The position numbers and the translations under genes are program-made. Positions 45,801 to 53,663 of a DNA stretch of 64,000 bases are shown piece by piece (positions within the stretch are counted from its first letter, which is position 1; the number at the start of each line of letters is the position of its first letter). This DNA comes from Verrucomicrobiota bacterium (GTDB lineage: Bacteria; Verrucomicrobiota; Kiritimatiellia; CAIQIC01; JAGNIJ01), in contig JAKLGK010000005.1 in NCBI GenBank assembly GCA_022710725.1, forward strand, positions 92,347 to 156,346, read 5' to 3'. The notes under the pieces were generated by a model. The model made no database searches. It had not been told where the DNA came from and was given only the letters and a program-made list of their open reading frames with translations.

Positions 45801-48792
45801 CTATCGCCTCCGGCCCGGCTCGCCTTGCGTGGACACGGGAACCAACCTCGCGTGGATGGCCGGCGCGGCGGACCTCGACGGGAACCCGCGCGTGGCCGGT
45901 GCCGGCCCGGACATGGGCGCCCTCGAATACCAGCCGGGGACGGGGCCGCTCGCCGCCAACCTGCTGGCCGATCCCACGCAGGGATTTCCCGGCGATCTTA
46001 TGATCTTCCAGGCGATCGTGGACGGCGCCGATACGGCGGGCCTTTATTACCAGTGGGATTTCAACAACGACGGCGTGGTGGATGCCCAGGGGCTCGGGCT
46101 AGCCCTGGTCACCAACGGGTTTGCGGCCTGCGGCTATTTCTCGCCCCTGTTGACCGTGAGCAATGCGGCCGGCGAAACCGCTGTGGTGCTGAAGCCCGAC
46201 TACCTGAAGATCGGGCCGGCCACGGTCTTCGCGGCCACCAACGGCCTGCACAATTTCCCGTACACGAACTGGGTGGATGCCGCAACGAATCTGCAGGCCG
46301 CCGTGTCCACGGGGATCGGCGGGACCCTGGTGCGTGTAACAAACGGTTTGTATGAACTGAACGAGCCGGTCGTCGTGACCGACGGCATAACGATCCGGGC
46401 CGAGGCCGAGGCGGCGGCGATCGTGGATGGCCGGGGCCTGGCGCGCTGCTTCGACCTCCGGCATCCGCAGGCGGCGTTGGAAGGATTATTGATCCGGGGC
46501 GGCAAGGCGCCCCAGGGCGCTGGCGTGTACATGGAAGGCGGCGTGCTGCGCCGCTGCGTGCTGGCCGGCAACGTCGCGACGACCGAGGGCGGCGGGGCGT
46601 ACCTGGACATGGGCGGCGTCGTGGAATCGAGCGTGATCTGCAGCAACGGGGGTGGCGGGCTTTATCTCTTCCGCGGCGGGACGGTTTCCAACTGCGCCAT
46701 CTTCGCCAACACCAACGCCGCCGGGGTCGGCGGCGGCGTCCGCATGTTTTACGGCGGCGTCCTGCGGGATTCCACCGTCGTGAGCAACCGGGCGACCCAC
46801 GGCGGGGGCGTGTACGGCAGCGGCGCCCTGGTGCGCAATTCCGCGATCCGGGGCAACCTCGCCTCCAGTTTCGGCGGTGGTCTGTACGTGGACAACAATT
46901 CCGTGGTGGACGCGTGCACCGTGGCCGGCAACACGGCGTCGAACAACGGCGGCGGGGCCTACGGCGTCGGGGCGACGTTCACCAACTGCATCGTGTGCCA
47001 CAACCAGGCGCCGGCCGGCACGAACACCACGGGGGGAACCTTCGTATACAGCTGCGCTATCCCGCTCCCCTCCGGCACGAACAACACGACCGGCGATCCC
47101 GAGTTCGCGGACCTGGCCAACGGCAACCTGCAGCTCCTGCCGGGCTCCTCCTGCCTGGACAACGCGCTGCTCGAAACCTGGATGTCCGGCGCCCAGGATG
47201 TGGCCGGTAACCCGCGCGTCAGCCACGGTCAGCCCGACCGCGGCGCGTACGAATTCCAATTCGGTCCGCTGACCTGCAATCCGGTCGCCGGCACGCGGGA
47301 TGGATTTCTGCCCTTGCCCGTGACGTTGACCGGACACGTGTCGGGCACGAACACCGCCGCGCTGAATTACGTTTGGGACGTGGACGGCGACGGCACGCCC
47401 GACTACCAGGGCCTCGGGTTGTCCGTGGTCACGCACGTGTACTCCAACTTCGGCCTCTACGCGGTGTCGTTGAGCGTCAGCAACGCCGCGGGCGAGACGG
47501 CGACGCTGTGCAAGACGAACTACGTGAACGTGAAACCCCCGGTGACCTACGTGGCGCCCGGCGGGGCGCACGCCTCGCCCTTCGCCACGTGGGGCACGGC
47601 CGCCACCAACATCCAGGCCGCGCTGAACGTGGCCCTGCCGGGCACCGTGGTGCTGGTCACCGACGGCGTCTATCGCGTGGCGGCGCGAATCATGGTGACC
47701 AATCCCGTCACGCTGCGCGGTGTGAACGGCCCGGCCGGCACGATCCTGGACGGCGGCGGCGCGGCGCCGTGCGTGAAAATCACGCACGCCAGCGCGGTGG
47801 TCGAAGGCTTCACGATCCGCAACGGATACAGCTCGGCGGCCAACAACAGCGAAGGCGGCGGGGTGTACATGTCCGCCGGCACGCTGCAGCAGTGCGTGGT
47901 TGTGTCCAACCGCGCCGGCGGCGGCAGCGCGGCCAAGGGCGGCGGCATCTATGCCTTCAATGCCACGATCCGCAATTGTTTGCTGTACGGTAACCAAGGC
48001 ATGGTCGCCGCGAATGGGCGGGGCGGCGGGATCTACGGATGGAGCTTCACGGTGCAGAACTGCACGATCTGCAGCAACACGGGCCGGTGGGGTGGCGGAA
48101 TTTACTCCGAGGGCAGCGTGGCGGTGAAGAACTCGATCGTCATGGACAACATAGTGTCAGTCAGCGACACCAACTACTACGGCACGATCACGTTCGACCA
48201 CTCCTGCGCGGCCCCGCAGCCGGCGGGCGTCGGCAACACCAACGCCGCGCCCCTGTTCATGGATTCCGGCAACGGGGATTACCAGCTCCAGGTCGGATCG
48301 CCCTGTATCGACACGGGGACCAACCTGCCGGCGGTGGCTTGCGACCTCGAGGGTGTACCCCGCCCGCTGGATGGCAACAACGACGGGCCTGCCGGCTGGG
48401 ACATGGGCTGTTACGAGCGGACGAACCCGATGGCCGATAGCGACGGCGACGGGCTGCTCGACACCAATGAACTGGCGATCGGCACCAGCCCGATTCGGGC
48501 CGACACGGACGGGGACCGGGCGAACGACGGCGAGGAACTCGTGGCCGGCACCGATCCGCTCGACGCCCTGTCGGTGTTTGAGATCTCGGGGTTGAGGGTT
48601 CAGGGTTCGGGGCGGGTGATCCGGTGGTCCAGCGTCGCCGGCAAGCAGTACGACCTTTCCCGCTCCACCCATCCGCAAGGGGTTTTCGAGGGTGTGTTCA
48701 CTAATCTGCCCGCCACGCCCCCGCTGAACGTGCATACCGACCAGGCGGCCGCCGGCGCCGGACCGTGGCTGTACCGGGTGGAGACGGAGTGA
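42829..48792 (+). CDS. Giant secreted beta-helix/PKD surface protein C (four helix modules)
   Basis: 1987 residues. The signal peptide (MNFSRHWKSGLGIFPIIGNL...) again overlaps two palindromes. Helix module 1 (about 24-390), PKD 1 (390-485, GLYYVWDFNNDGVPDRQG), module 2 (487-1037, longest), PKD 2 (1037-1128), module 3 (1129-1478), PKD 3 (1479-1567), module 4 (1569-1864). Then a calcium repeat (DSDGDGLLDTNELAIGTSPI, about 1867-1910) and the shared C-terminal tail ending YRVETE. Each helix module opens with a PxTNWVxAATNxQxA phrase and closes with a choice-of-anchor-Q segment. The ribosome-binding site GGGGAGG is clear. Adhesin, polysaccharide-binding or lyase roles are all possible; no catalytic residues recognised. 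Confidence 0.9.
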   Translation: MNFSRHWKSGLGIFPIIGNLLWAGAAMAQTTHYVMPSNPGAAAPYTNWVTAATNIQQAIDVAADGDTVLVTNGTYFLSAQINVTNGVAIRSANGFYVTTVNGNNSVRCFDVSNAAAVVEGFAITRGRTTARGGGVSVAAGSVQNCVIVNNVGQNGGAGAYCRPGGVISNCVILSNIYSGSGNGAGGVWCSGGLVRDCTIYSNSAGYASGGGAICSDGGTMENCIVAANTARNGGGIALWAYSVPATIRNCMIYCNTASNTAGGISLESLGIMESSTVVGNWAPQGGGLVVYSTGTVFNSIIVFNEAVDWPNYDAPEAAIQYTAAAPLPPGEGNTERLPDFVNPAAFDFRLRPGSAGVDAGTNQPWMVGAADLNGRPRITGGLVDMGAYEFQPGEGTLVCNPMADTTEGFVPLQVIFTGWVSGTNTAGLYYVWDFNNDGVPDRQGADTRIVTNTYNACGFYSVSLIVSNAAHETDTMVKADYIKVGPAEAYVAPGAGHVFPFTNWVQAATNVQEAVDAGVGGTTVWLSNAVHSLTGQVVVRSGLTIRGMDDPAAAIVEGNGAERCFLMDHRDATLRALTIRGGRAVNGGGVYSGQGGTITNCIFTSNTATRAGGGFYGWNTRVTDSLFVSNTVAIAAYEEVFGGGACVWGPSRIENCAFVDNEARSYDETFGGGVSLEAPAVISNCVLSGNLAESGQSYREAWGGGLYSYGAQVVDCRVSNNTAQADQYDALGGGICAVEGAPIRDCDILANTAVSWSDGDDAEGGGIYGEEASITNCRILGNVASAPNGTAAGGGLYLDYGSVVTHSTVSSNKVEGGEYSQYGAGAALVWTSRIAHCTVSGNWAETLAGNSVEGIGLWLDRSIAENCRINGNYTVAAGQVDGGGVYGAGGSTLRNLLVTDHVATNGGGIYLEGAALAQNCTVAGNEARDGGGLYLSGASSVNVIAYDNEADRHPNLYALASTVDFSCAAPAPAGTGNTADAPDFMDPASGDYRLRPGSPCVDTGTNLAWMAGAADLDGNPRVAGAGPDMGALEYQPGTGPLAANLLADPTQGFPGDLMIFQAIVDGADTAGLYYQWDFNNDGVVDAQGLGLALVTNGFAACGYFSPLLTVSNAAGETAVVLKPDYLKIGPATVFAATNGLHNFPYTNWVDAATNLQAAVSTGIGGTLVRVTNGLYELNEPVVVTDGITIRAEAEAAAIVDGRGLARCFDLRHPQAALEGLLIRGGKAPQGAGVYMEGGVLRRCVLAGNVATTEGGGAYLDMGGVVESSVICSNGGGGLYLFRGGTVSNCAIFANTNAAGVGGGVRMFYGGVLRDSTVVSNRATHGGGVYGSGALVRNSAIRGNLASSFGGGLYVDNNSVVDACTVAGNTASNNGGGAYGVGATFTNCIVCHNQAPAGTNTTGGTFVYSCAIPLPSGTNNTTGDPEFADLANGNLQLLPGSSCLDNALLETWMSGAQDVAGNPRVSHGQPDRGAYEFQFGPLTCNPVAGTRDGFLPLPVTLTGHVSGTNTAALNYVWDVDGDGTPDYQGLGLSVVTHVYSNFGLYAVSLSVSNAAGETATLCKTNYVNVKPPVTYVAPGGAHASPFATWGTAATNIQAALNVALPGTVVLVTDGVYRVAARIMVTNPVTLRGVNGPAGTILDGGGAAPCVKITHASAVVEGFTIRNGYSSAANNSEGGGVYMSAGTLQQCVVVSNRAGGGSAAKGGGIYAFNATIRNCLLYGNQGMVAANGRGGGIYGWSFTVQNCTICSNTGRWGGGIYSEGSVAVKNSIVMDNIVSVSDTNYYGTITFDHSCAAPQPAGVGNTNAAPLFMDSGNGDYQLQVGSPCIDTGTNLPAVACDLEGVPRPLDGNNDGPAGWDMGCYERTNPMADSDGDGLLDTNELAIGTSPIRADTDGDRANDGEELVAGTDPLDALSVFEISGLRVQGSGRVIRWSSVAGKQYDLSRSTHPQGVFEGVFTNLPATPPLNVHTDQAAAGAGPWLYRVETE
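42835..42884 (+). repeat. Pair of TTCCA...TGGAA palindromes in the signal-peptide codons of protein C
   Basis: TTTTCCAGACATTGGAAA at 42835-42852 (imperfect) and TTTCCAATCATTGGAAA at 42868-42884, centres about 32 nt apart. This repeats the spacing and the position after the ATG seen in gene B. Confidence 0.82.
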
Positions 48793-48847
48793 CCGCCGGG
48801 CAAGACGGGCGCGGGAAAGCCGGCTGGACCACGGCGGTCCGGCCCGG

Positions 48848-48853
48848 TATAAA
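48848..48853 (+). promoter_or_regulatory. Putative -10 box before the methyltransferase-like gene
   Basis: TATAAA ends 7 nt before the ATG at 48861. A poor -35 match (TGGACC, 48825-48830) lies 17 nt upstream. No ribosome-binding site, so possibly leaderless. Confidence 0.3.
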
Positions 48854-48860
48854 AGACGGC

Positions 48861-49733
48861 ATGGGCGATCCAACGCCAGAACCCGAAGCGCCGGCGCCGG
48901 ACGACTGGCACCTCAAGCTCTTCGAGAAATCGCTCCCCCTGCAAGCGCGGCTGGCCGAGATCGCCTCGATGGTCGGCCGCGTCCCGGTCAACCAGACCTG
49001 GCTTGACGTGAGCGGCGACGGCGTGAGCAGCGGGCAGCTCCGCCGCCTGGGCGGAACCTGGCATACCGCGACGCCGGACGACGCCTCCGCCGCCTCGACC
49101 CTCCGGCTCGTGGGTGAACGGGTCGAACGGATCCGGGAGGGGCGGCTGCCGTTTGGCGACAGCCTGTTCGACGGCGTCGTGATCCTCGACCAGCTCGAGC
49201 GCATGCCGGATGACGCCCTGCTCATCGCCGAGTGCCACCGCGTACTCAAGCCCGCCGGCCGGCTTCTCGTCCACGCGCCCCACCTCAAGAAACGCGCCCT
49301 CCTCCGGCCCGCGCGCCGCCTGCTGGGCATGACCGATGAGGCCCTGGGCCGCGTGCGGCCCGGCTACACCGAGTCCGTCCTCTTCGACCTGCTCAAGGAC
49401 GGCTTCGACGTGCAGGAGGCCCGGTCGTACGGCCGGTTCTTCGTCGAGGCGCTGGATCTGCTGGCGTGGCGGGGCGAACGGCCCCTCTCGCTCGCCGCGG
49501 GCGCGGATGCCGGATCCCTGGAGAAGCTCGTCCTCCGGCGCGCGCGACTCTACCCCGTCTTCCAGTTCGCCGCCGGCATGGACACCCTGCTGGGGCTCAC
49601 CAAGGGCTATCGCCTGATCGTGCGCGCGCGCCGTCGCCCCTGGCGTCCGCGCCGCGCCCCGGTGCTGGCGGACGGGCGCTCTATCGCCGAGGCCGCCCTC
49701 GGCGGCAAGATCGGAACCGCCGCGCCTTTCTGA
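48861..49733 (+). CDS. SAM-dependent methyltransferase-like protein (Methyltransf_11 type)
   Basis: A 290-residue cytoplasmic protein. The middle part (VERIREGRLPFGDSLFDGVV, ILDQLERMPDDALLIAECHR, VLKPAGRLLVHAP) has the order of class I methyltransferase motifs: the LPF..SFD..V segment, then a helix E.xRVLKPGG and strand. The N-terminal SAM-binding glycine motif is degenerate (TWLDVSGDGVSSGQLRRL), so the protein may have lost activity. The basic C-terminal part (RLIVRARRRPWRPRRAP) is unusual. Function unknown. Confidence 0.72.
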   Translation: MGDPTPEPEAPAPDDWHLKLFEKSLPLQARLAEIASMVGRVPVNQTWLDVSGDGVSSGQLRRLGGTWHTATPDDASAASTLRLVGERVERIREGRLPFGDSLFDGVVILDQLERMPDDALLIAECHRVLKPAGRLLVHAPHLKKRALLRPARRLLGMTDEALGRVRPGYTESVLFDLLKDGFDVQEARSYGRFFVEALDLLAWRGERPLSLAAGADAGSLEKLVLRRARLYPVFQFAAGMDTLLGLTKGYRLIVRARRRPWRPRRAPVLADGRSIAEAALGGKIGTAAPF

Positions 49734-50987
49734 TCAGTGGTCGGTCACCGCTGCGGCCGGATCGCACTTGATGTACATGTGCCCCGTGCCCCCGGCGTAC
49801 CCCACGCAGGAGCTCGAGTTGCGCCACAGGTCGAAGATGTAGGCGCCCGGGCCCAGCATCAGGCTGACGCCCTCGCCGTGCCCGTCCACCTGGGCCTCGT
49901 TACCCTCGTAGAGGGTCACGCCGTTGGCGTCCATGACCTTGAAATCGCAGTCCACGAACGGGCTGCCGCCGCCGGACTGGGAAAAAACCCAGGCGGAAAC
50001 CATGCTTCGCGACGGCAGGTGGATCACCAGCCGGTCGAAATTGCCGACGCCCGTATCACCCTGTCCGGTGATGTTGCCATGGTGCGTGGCGCGGGGATCG
50101 GAGAAGGTCAACGGGAAGTTCTTGTACTGGTACTGGGTCTTCCACGTCGCGTTCGTGTCGGTCCCGTTATACCGGGTTTCCCGGATGATCAGCGTGGAGG
50201 CGCTGGCCGTCGTCGCCGTCGAGTTGCCCGCGGCGAGTTGGATCATCTGCTGCATGTCCAGTTGGGCGCTGAAGTAGATGTTCCAGGGATCCCAGGCCGG
50301 GCGATAGCCCATCGAGCTTCCCAGGAACTGGCCGTTCAGGAACAGGTCCACCTTGGTCGTCGAGTAGTCGTTGAAGGTGTACGGCTTCTTGACCGTGACC
50401 GGCACCTGGAACTGGTTGTGCAGGCTGACGTTGTAGGCCGTTCCGGCCGTCGGGGTGAAGACGGAGTAGTTCAGCGGCGCGCCGCCGACTTCCTTGGCGG
50501 CGAGCAGGCGGAGATAGGAATAGCCGAGGATGCTGAAGGTGTCCGGGGCGGCCTGCGCAGGGGACTGGCCCAGCCCGCCGTTGGACTTGTTGGTGTAGCG
50601 CACCTGGATCACGTCTCCGGGAACGGACGCGCTATAGAACGATGCGTTGGCGTCGGCCGTGAGGGTCTGGACCACGGCGCCCTGGCTGTTGAGAATCTCG
50701 ATCGTCGACCGCTTTTCGGGATAGCCGCCCTCCTCCGGCGTGGAGAATCCGATGGCCGCAAACCGGATGCGCATGGCGATAGCGCCGGGATGGCGAAATG
50801 TCCATGTTCGGGTCTCGCGCGGCGTGTATTGCACGTATTGGAGTGGGGCCTCCACGTTGCTGTAGGTCATCGGGATGATGGGGATGAACGGAATCACCGG
50901 CAGGCCCCCGGCGTGAGCCGGTGCAAGGCCCAGCCACACCGACGCAAGACAAATCAGAATGCTCGCACGTCCGAACGGATTCTTCAT
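49734..50987 (-). CDS. Secreted beta-rich protein, CUB-like N-terminal domain
   Basis: A 417-residue exported protein with a signal peptide (MKNPFGRASILICLASVWLG ending APAHA). Residues about 45-150 (TWTFRHPGAIAMRIRFAAIG, then STIEILNSQGAVVQTL and DVIQVRYTNKSNGG) resemble a CUB or similar jelly-roll domain. A middle part follows with a possible surface-structure fold (VPVTVKKPYTFNDYSTTKVD), then a C-terminal beta domain (FDRLVIHLPSRSMVSAWVFS, GVSLMLGPGAYIFDLWRN). Two cysteines near the end may form a disulfide. I do not recognise the family as a whole. AAAGGA precedes the ATG. It lacks the tail shared by the other secreted proteins. Confidence 0.8.
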   Translation of the reverse strand: MKNPFGRASILICLASVWLGLAPAHAGGLPVIPFIPIIPMTYSNVEAPLQYVQYTPRETRTWTFRHPGAIAMRIRFAAIGFSTPEEGGYPEKRSTIEILNSQGAVVQTLTADANASFYSASVPGDVIQVRYTNKSNGGLGQSPAQAAPDTFSILGYSYLRLLAAKEVGGAPLNYSVFTPTAGTAYNVSLHNQFQVPVTVKKPYTFNDYSTTKVDLFLNGQFLGSSMGYRPAWDPWNIYFSAQLDMQQMIQLAAGNSTATTASASTLIIRETRYNGTDTNATWKTQYQYKNFPLTFSDPRATHHGNITGQGDTGVGNFDRLVIHLPSRSMVSAWVFSQSGGGSPFVDCDFKVMDANGVTLYEGNEAQVDGHGEGVSLMLGPGAYIFDLWRNSSSCVGYAGGTGHMYIKCDPAAAVTDH

Positions 50988-51058
50988 GACAAGCCTATCC
51001 TTTCCTTGCTTGGCGAATGGAAGCAGCGCTCTCCTCCCGCGTCACTTCATAGCTAAAT

Positions 51059-51088
51059 ACCTTACACGTTTCAGCATGGCGTGTGCAA
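51059..51088 (-). promoter_or_regulatory. Putative promoter of the CUB-like protein gene
   Basis: Read leftward: TTGCAC (51088-51083), 18 nt, TAAGGT (51064-51059), giving a leader of about 65 nt to the ATG at 50987. Sequence match only. Confidence 0.35.
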
Positions 51089-51182
51089 CACTTTTTTCAC
51101 AAAGCAGAAACCTTGTTGTAACACACTTAGCTCGAACGGGTAATGGACCATTCACGACGGGACTTAAGGGAGGGGAACAAAA

Positions 51183-51210
51183 AAACGGCCCCGACGAATC
51201 GGGGCCGTTT
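51183..51210 (-). terminator. Rho-independent terminator of the DUF2934/H1-like gene
   Basis: A 12-bp perfect stem (AAACGGCCCCGA with its complement), a 4-nt CGAA loop and, on the minus strand, a T-rich tract after the stem. It starts 24 nt beyond the stop codon at 51235. Confidence 0.9.
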
Positions 51211-51234
51211 CCATTCCAAACGCGGTCAGCTTGC

Positions 51235-51501
51235 TTATTTCTTCCCGGCCAACCGGGCTTCCACGATCGCCTCGGCGGTGATCCAGTAATTCTTGGAATC
51301 GCCGCGGAAGCCGTCCTTTTCCGCCACGAAATAGGCTTCCAGTTCGACCAGCTTCTGCCGCTCTTCCGCCGCGACGGCCGGGAGTGCGGGCTTCGCCGCC
51401 GCGCGCTTGCGCGGGGCCGCGGCCGCCGGTGCCGCTGCTTTCCGGGCCTTGGGGGCCTTCGGGGTCGCTTCTTTCTCGCTTTTCTTCTTCGCCGGTGCCA
51501 T
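51235..51501 (-). CDS. Small protein: histone-H1-like Lys/Ala tail fused to a DUF2934-like segment
   Basis: 88 residues. The first half is a basic, low-complexity tail (AKKKSEKEATPKAPKARKAA, AAPRKRAAAKPALP), like histone H1 and bacterial H1-like DNA-compacting proteins. The second half (LVELEAYFVAEKDGFRGDSK, then NYWITAEAIVEARLAGKK) fits the DUF2934 pattern AYxxAExxGFxGDxxxxWxxAE. A good ribosome-binding site (AGGAGT) and a strong terminator make it a single-gene unit that is probably well expressed. A nucleoid role is inference from composition. Confidence 0.82.
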   Translation of the reverse strand: MAPAKKKSEKEATPKAPKARKAAAPAAAAPRKRAAAKPALPAVAAEERQKLVELEAYFVAEKDGFRGDSKNYWITAEAIVEARLAGKK

Positions 51502-51667
51502 TTTACTCCTCCTGATTTTTAAGGGTTTGATACCGGATTCGCGGCGGACTTTAGCGCGATGAAAAAGGAATGCAAGAAGGAATCAAACGTTTTTTTCTCT
51601 GGAATGCGCAACCTTTTGATGGATTCGCAGTTCTGATGAGGCATTCGGAACGGCAACAGGTGACCCG

Positions 51668-53398
51668 ATGCAAAATGATGTCCTGACCATCGAGCAGGTG
51701 CTGTCGGATTGGGCGCGGGGCGCCTTCCAGGCGGCCTTCCCGGACTCGATCCCGGACGGCCTGTCCGTCGGCGTGGTGCCGACCGCCGACGAGCGGTTCG
51801 GCGACTACCAGTGCAACGCGGCCATGTCGCTGGCCAAGGCGCTGAAGAAGCCGCCGCGCGAAATCGCCAGCGCGCTGGCCGCCGCCGCCCGGCCGGAAGC
51901 CGTAGCGAAGGCCGAGGTGGCGGGCCCCGGCTTCGTGAACCTGTTCCTCGACCCGGCGTGGATGGCCGGGCGCCTGGAGCAACTCGGCGACGACCCCCGC
52001 CTCGGCGTTCCCGGGCCCGGCCGCGGGCGGACGGTCGTGATCGATTACTCCAGCCCCAACGTGGCCAAGCCGATGCATATCGGGCACATCCGGTCCACGG
52101 TCATCGGCAACGCGCTCGACCGCCTGCACCGGTTCCTCGGCTGGCGGGTGATCGCCGACAACCATCTCGGCGACTGGGGCACGCAGTTCGGGCTGTTGAT
52201 CATGGGCTTCCGGCATTTCGCCGACCCGGCGGCCTACGAAACCGCGCCGATCGAGGAGCTCGAGCGGATCTACGTGAAAAGCTACGAGCGGTCGAAGGAG
52301 GATCCCGCGTGGCTCGACGCGGCGCGCGCGGAACTGGTGAAGCTCCAGCAGGGCGACCCCGAGAACCGGAGGCTCTGGCAATCGTTCGTCGAGCACAGCC
52401 TGCGCGAGTTCAACCGGATCTACGAGCGGCTGGGCGTGTCCTTCGACCTCGTGCGCGGCGAGAGCCATTACAACGACCGGTTGCCGGGCGTCATCGAGCG
52501 GTTGGAAGAGAAGGCCCTGGCCCGCGAGAGCGAGGGCGCGCTGGTCGTGTTTCTGGACGATGAAAAAATGCCGGTGTGCATCGTCCGGAAGAGCGACGGG
52601 GCCTACAACTATGCCACGACGGACCTCGCCACGGTCGCCGCGCGCGCGGAGGAATTCGCGCCCGATGCGGTCATCTACGTGACGGACGAGCGCCAGCAGC
52701 TTCATTTCCGGCAGATCTTTGCCATCGCGAAAAAAATGGGCGTGGCAACGCGGCTGGTGCACGTCTGGTTCGGGCTGATGCGGCTGCCGGAGGGGACGTT
52801 CTCCACGCGGCAGGGCAACGTGATCAAGCTCGAGCGGCTGCTGGACGAGGCGCAGACGCGCGCGCTGGCGGTGGTCAAGGCGGCCAGCCCGGAGATGCCG
52901 GCGGAGCAGCAGGGGGCGGTCGCCCGCGCGGTCGGGATCGGCGCGGTAAAGTACGCGGACTTGAGCCAGAACCCGCAGAGCCTCGTGACCTTCACGTGGG
53001 AGAAGGCGCTCGCGCTGGACGGCAACTCGGCGCCGTACCTGCAGTACGCCTGCGCGCGGATCGCCAGCGTGCTGGACAAGTACCGCGAGCGGTTCCCGGG
53101 CCAGGACCCGGCCGCGCATCCGATCCGGCTGACCGAGCCGATCGAGCGCCGGCTGGCCGTGCGCCTGCTGCGGTTCCCGGAGGCCGTGGTCCACGCGGCC
53201 GAGGCCTTCAAGCCGAACCTGCTGGCCGACTACCTCTACGACCTCGCGCAGACCTACAGCACGTTCTACCAGAACGTCCCGTTCCTCAAGGCCGAGGCGG
53301 GCCCGCGCGAAAGCCGCGTCCGGCTCTGCGAACTGACCATGAAGACCCTCCGCCAAGGCCTGTCCCTGCTCGGCATCGAGACGCCGGAGCGGATATAA
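51668..53398 (+). CDS. argS: Arginyl-tRNA synthetase
   Basis: A 576-residue class I synthetase that charges tRNA-Arg. The N-terminal Add1 domain (about 1-110, with GDYQCNAAMSLAKALKKPPR) is followed by the HIGH-type site SSPNVAKPMHIGHIRSTVIG and DNHLGDWGTQFGLLI. Then come YATTDLATVAARAEEF and VWFGLMRLPEGTFSTRQGNV, which takes the place of the KMSKS loop, and the C-terminal DALR anticodon domain with ALDGNSAPYLQYACARI. AGGTG precedes the ATG. Transcribed alone. Confidence 0.98.
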   Translation: MQNDVLTIEQVLSDWARGAFQAAFPDSIPDGLSVGVVPTADERFGDYQCNAAMSLAKALKKPPREIASALAAAARPEAVAKAEVAGPGFVNLFLDPAWMAGRLEQLGDDPRLGVPGPGRGRTVVIDYSSPNVAKPMHIGHIRSTVIGNALDRLHRFLGWRVIADNHLGDWGTQFGLLIMGFRHFADPAAYETAPIEELERIYVKSYERSKEDPAWLDAARAELVKLQQGDPENRRLWQSFVEHSLREFNRIYERLGVSFDLVRGESHYNDRLPGVIERLEEKALARESEGALVVFLDDEKMPVCIVRKSDGAYNYATTDLATVAARAEEFAPDAVIYVTDERQQLHFRQIFAIAKKMGVATRLVHVWFGLMRLPEGTFSTRQGNVIKLERLLDEAQTRALAVVKAASPEMPAEQQGAVARAVGIGAVKYADLSQNPQSLVTFTWEKALALDGNSAPYLQYACARIASVLDKYRERFPGQDPAAHPIRLTEPIERRLAVRLLRFPEAVVHAAEAFKPNLLADYLYDLAQTYSTFYQNVPFLKAEAGPRESRVRLCELTMKTLRQGLSLLGIETPERI

Positions 53399-53466
53399 TT
53401 ATCTGTATATTAATATGTTAGCATGCTGCGCCCCCTGCCGACTGGCCTGGCAGGAGCGCGCGGCCA

Positions 53467-53497
53467 GGGAAAAGCGGCGACCTTCGCCGCTTTTCCC
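53467..53497 (+). terminator. Strong hairpin downstream of argS
   Basis: A 14-bp perfect stem (GGGAAAAGCGGCGA and its complement) with a CCT loop. There is no following T-run, so it may act with Rho or only protect the mRNA end. A second smaller hairpin (CCGCGAC/GTCGCGG) lies at about 53511-53530. The rest of the 53399-53663 spacer shows nothing else. Confidence 0.55.
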
Positions 53498-53663
53498 CAA
53501 CCTCGTTCACCCGCGACGCAGGGTCGCGGGGGTTTCAGTGTAAAGAAGCGGTTGGGCGAATCCGGCTCTTAACAACCTCCCGGCTTCGGTGTAGCGCTTT
53601 ACTTGTGTAGCCGGGGATAGAACTTTCTGGCCGTCCGTTTACCTTGTTGCCGCCGGAGGTACA

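Noticed and set aside
37300..48700. Repeated GGCGGCGG-rich coils resembling tandem DNA repeats or a CRISPR-like array
   Set aside because: The periodicity is at protein level (beta-helix coils of about 20-25 residues) and the DNA units differ in length and sequence; no constant repeat with unique spacers.
53399..53663. tRNA gene or small RNA in the spacer after argS
   Set aside because: No cloverleaf pattern or CCA end; the region is explained by two hairpins and unstructured sequence.
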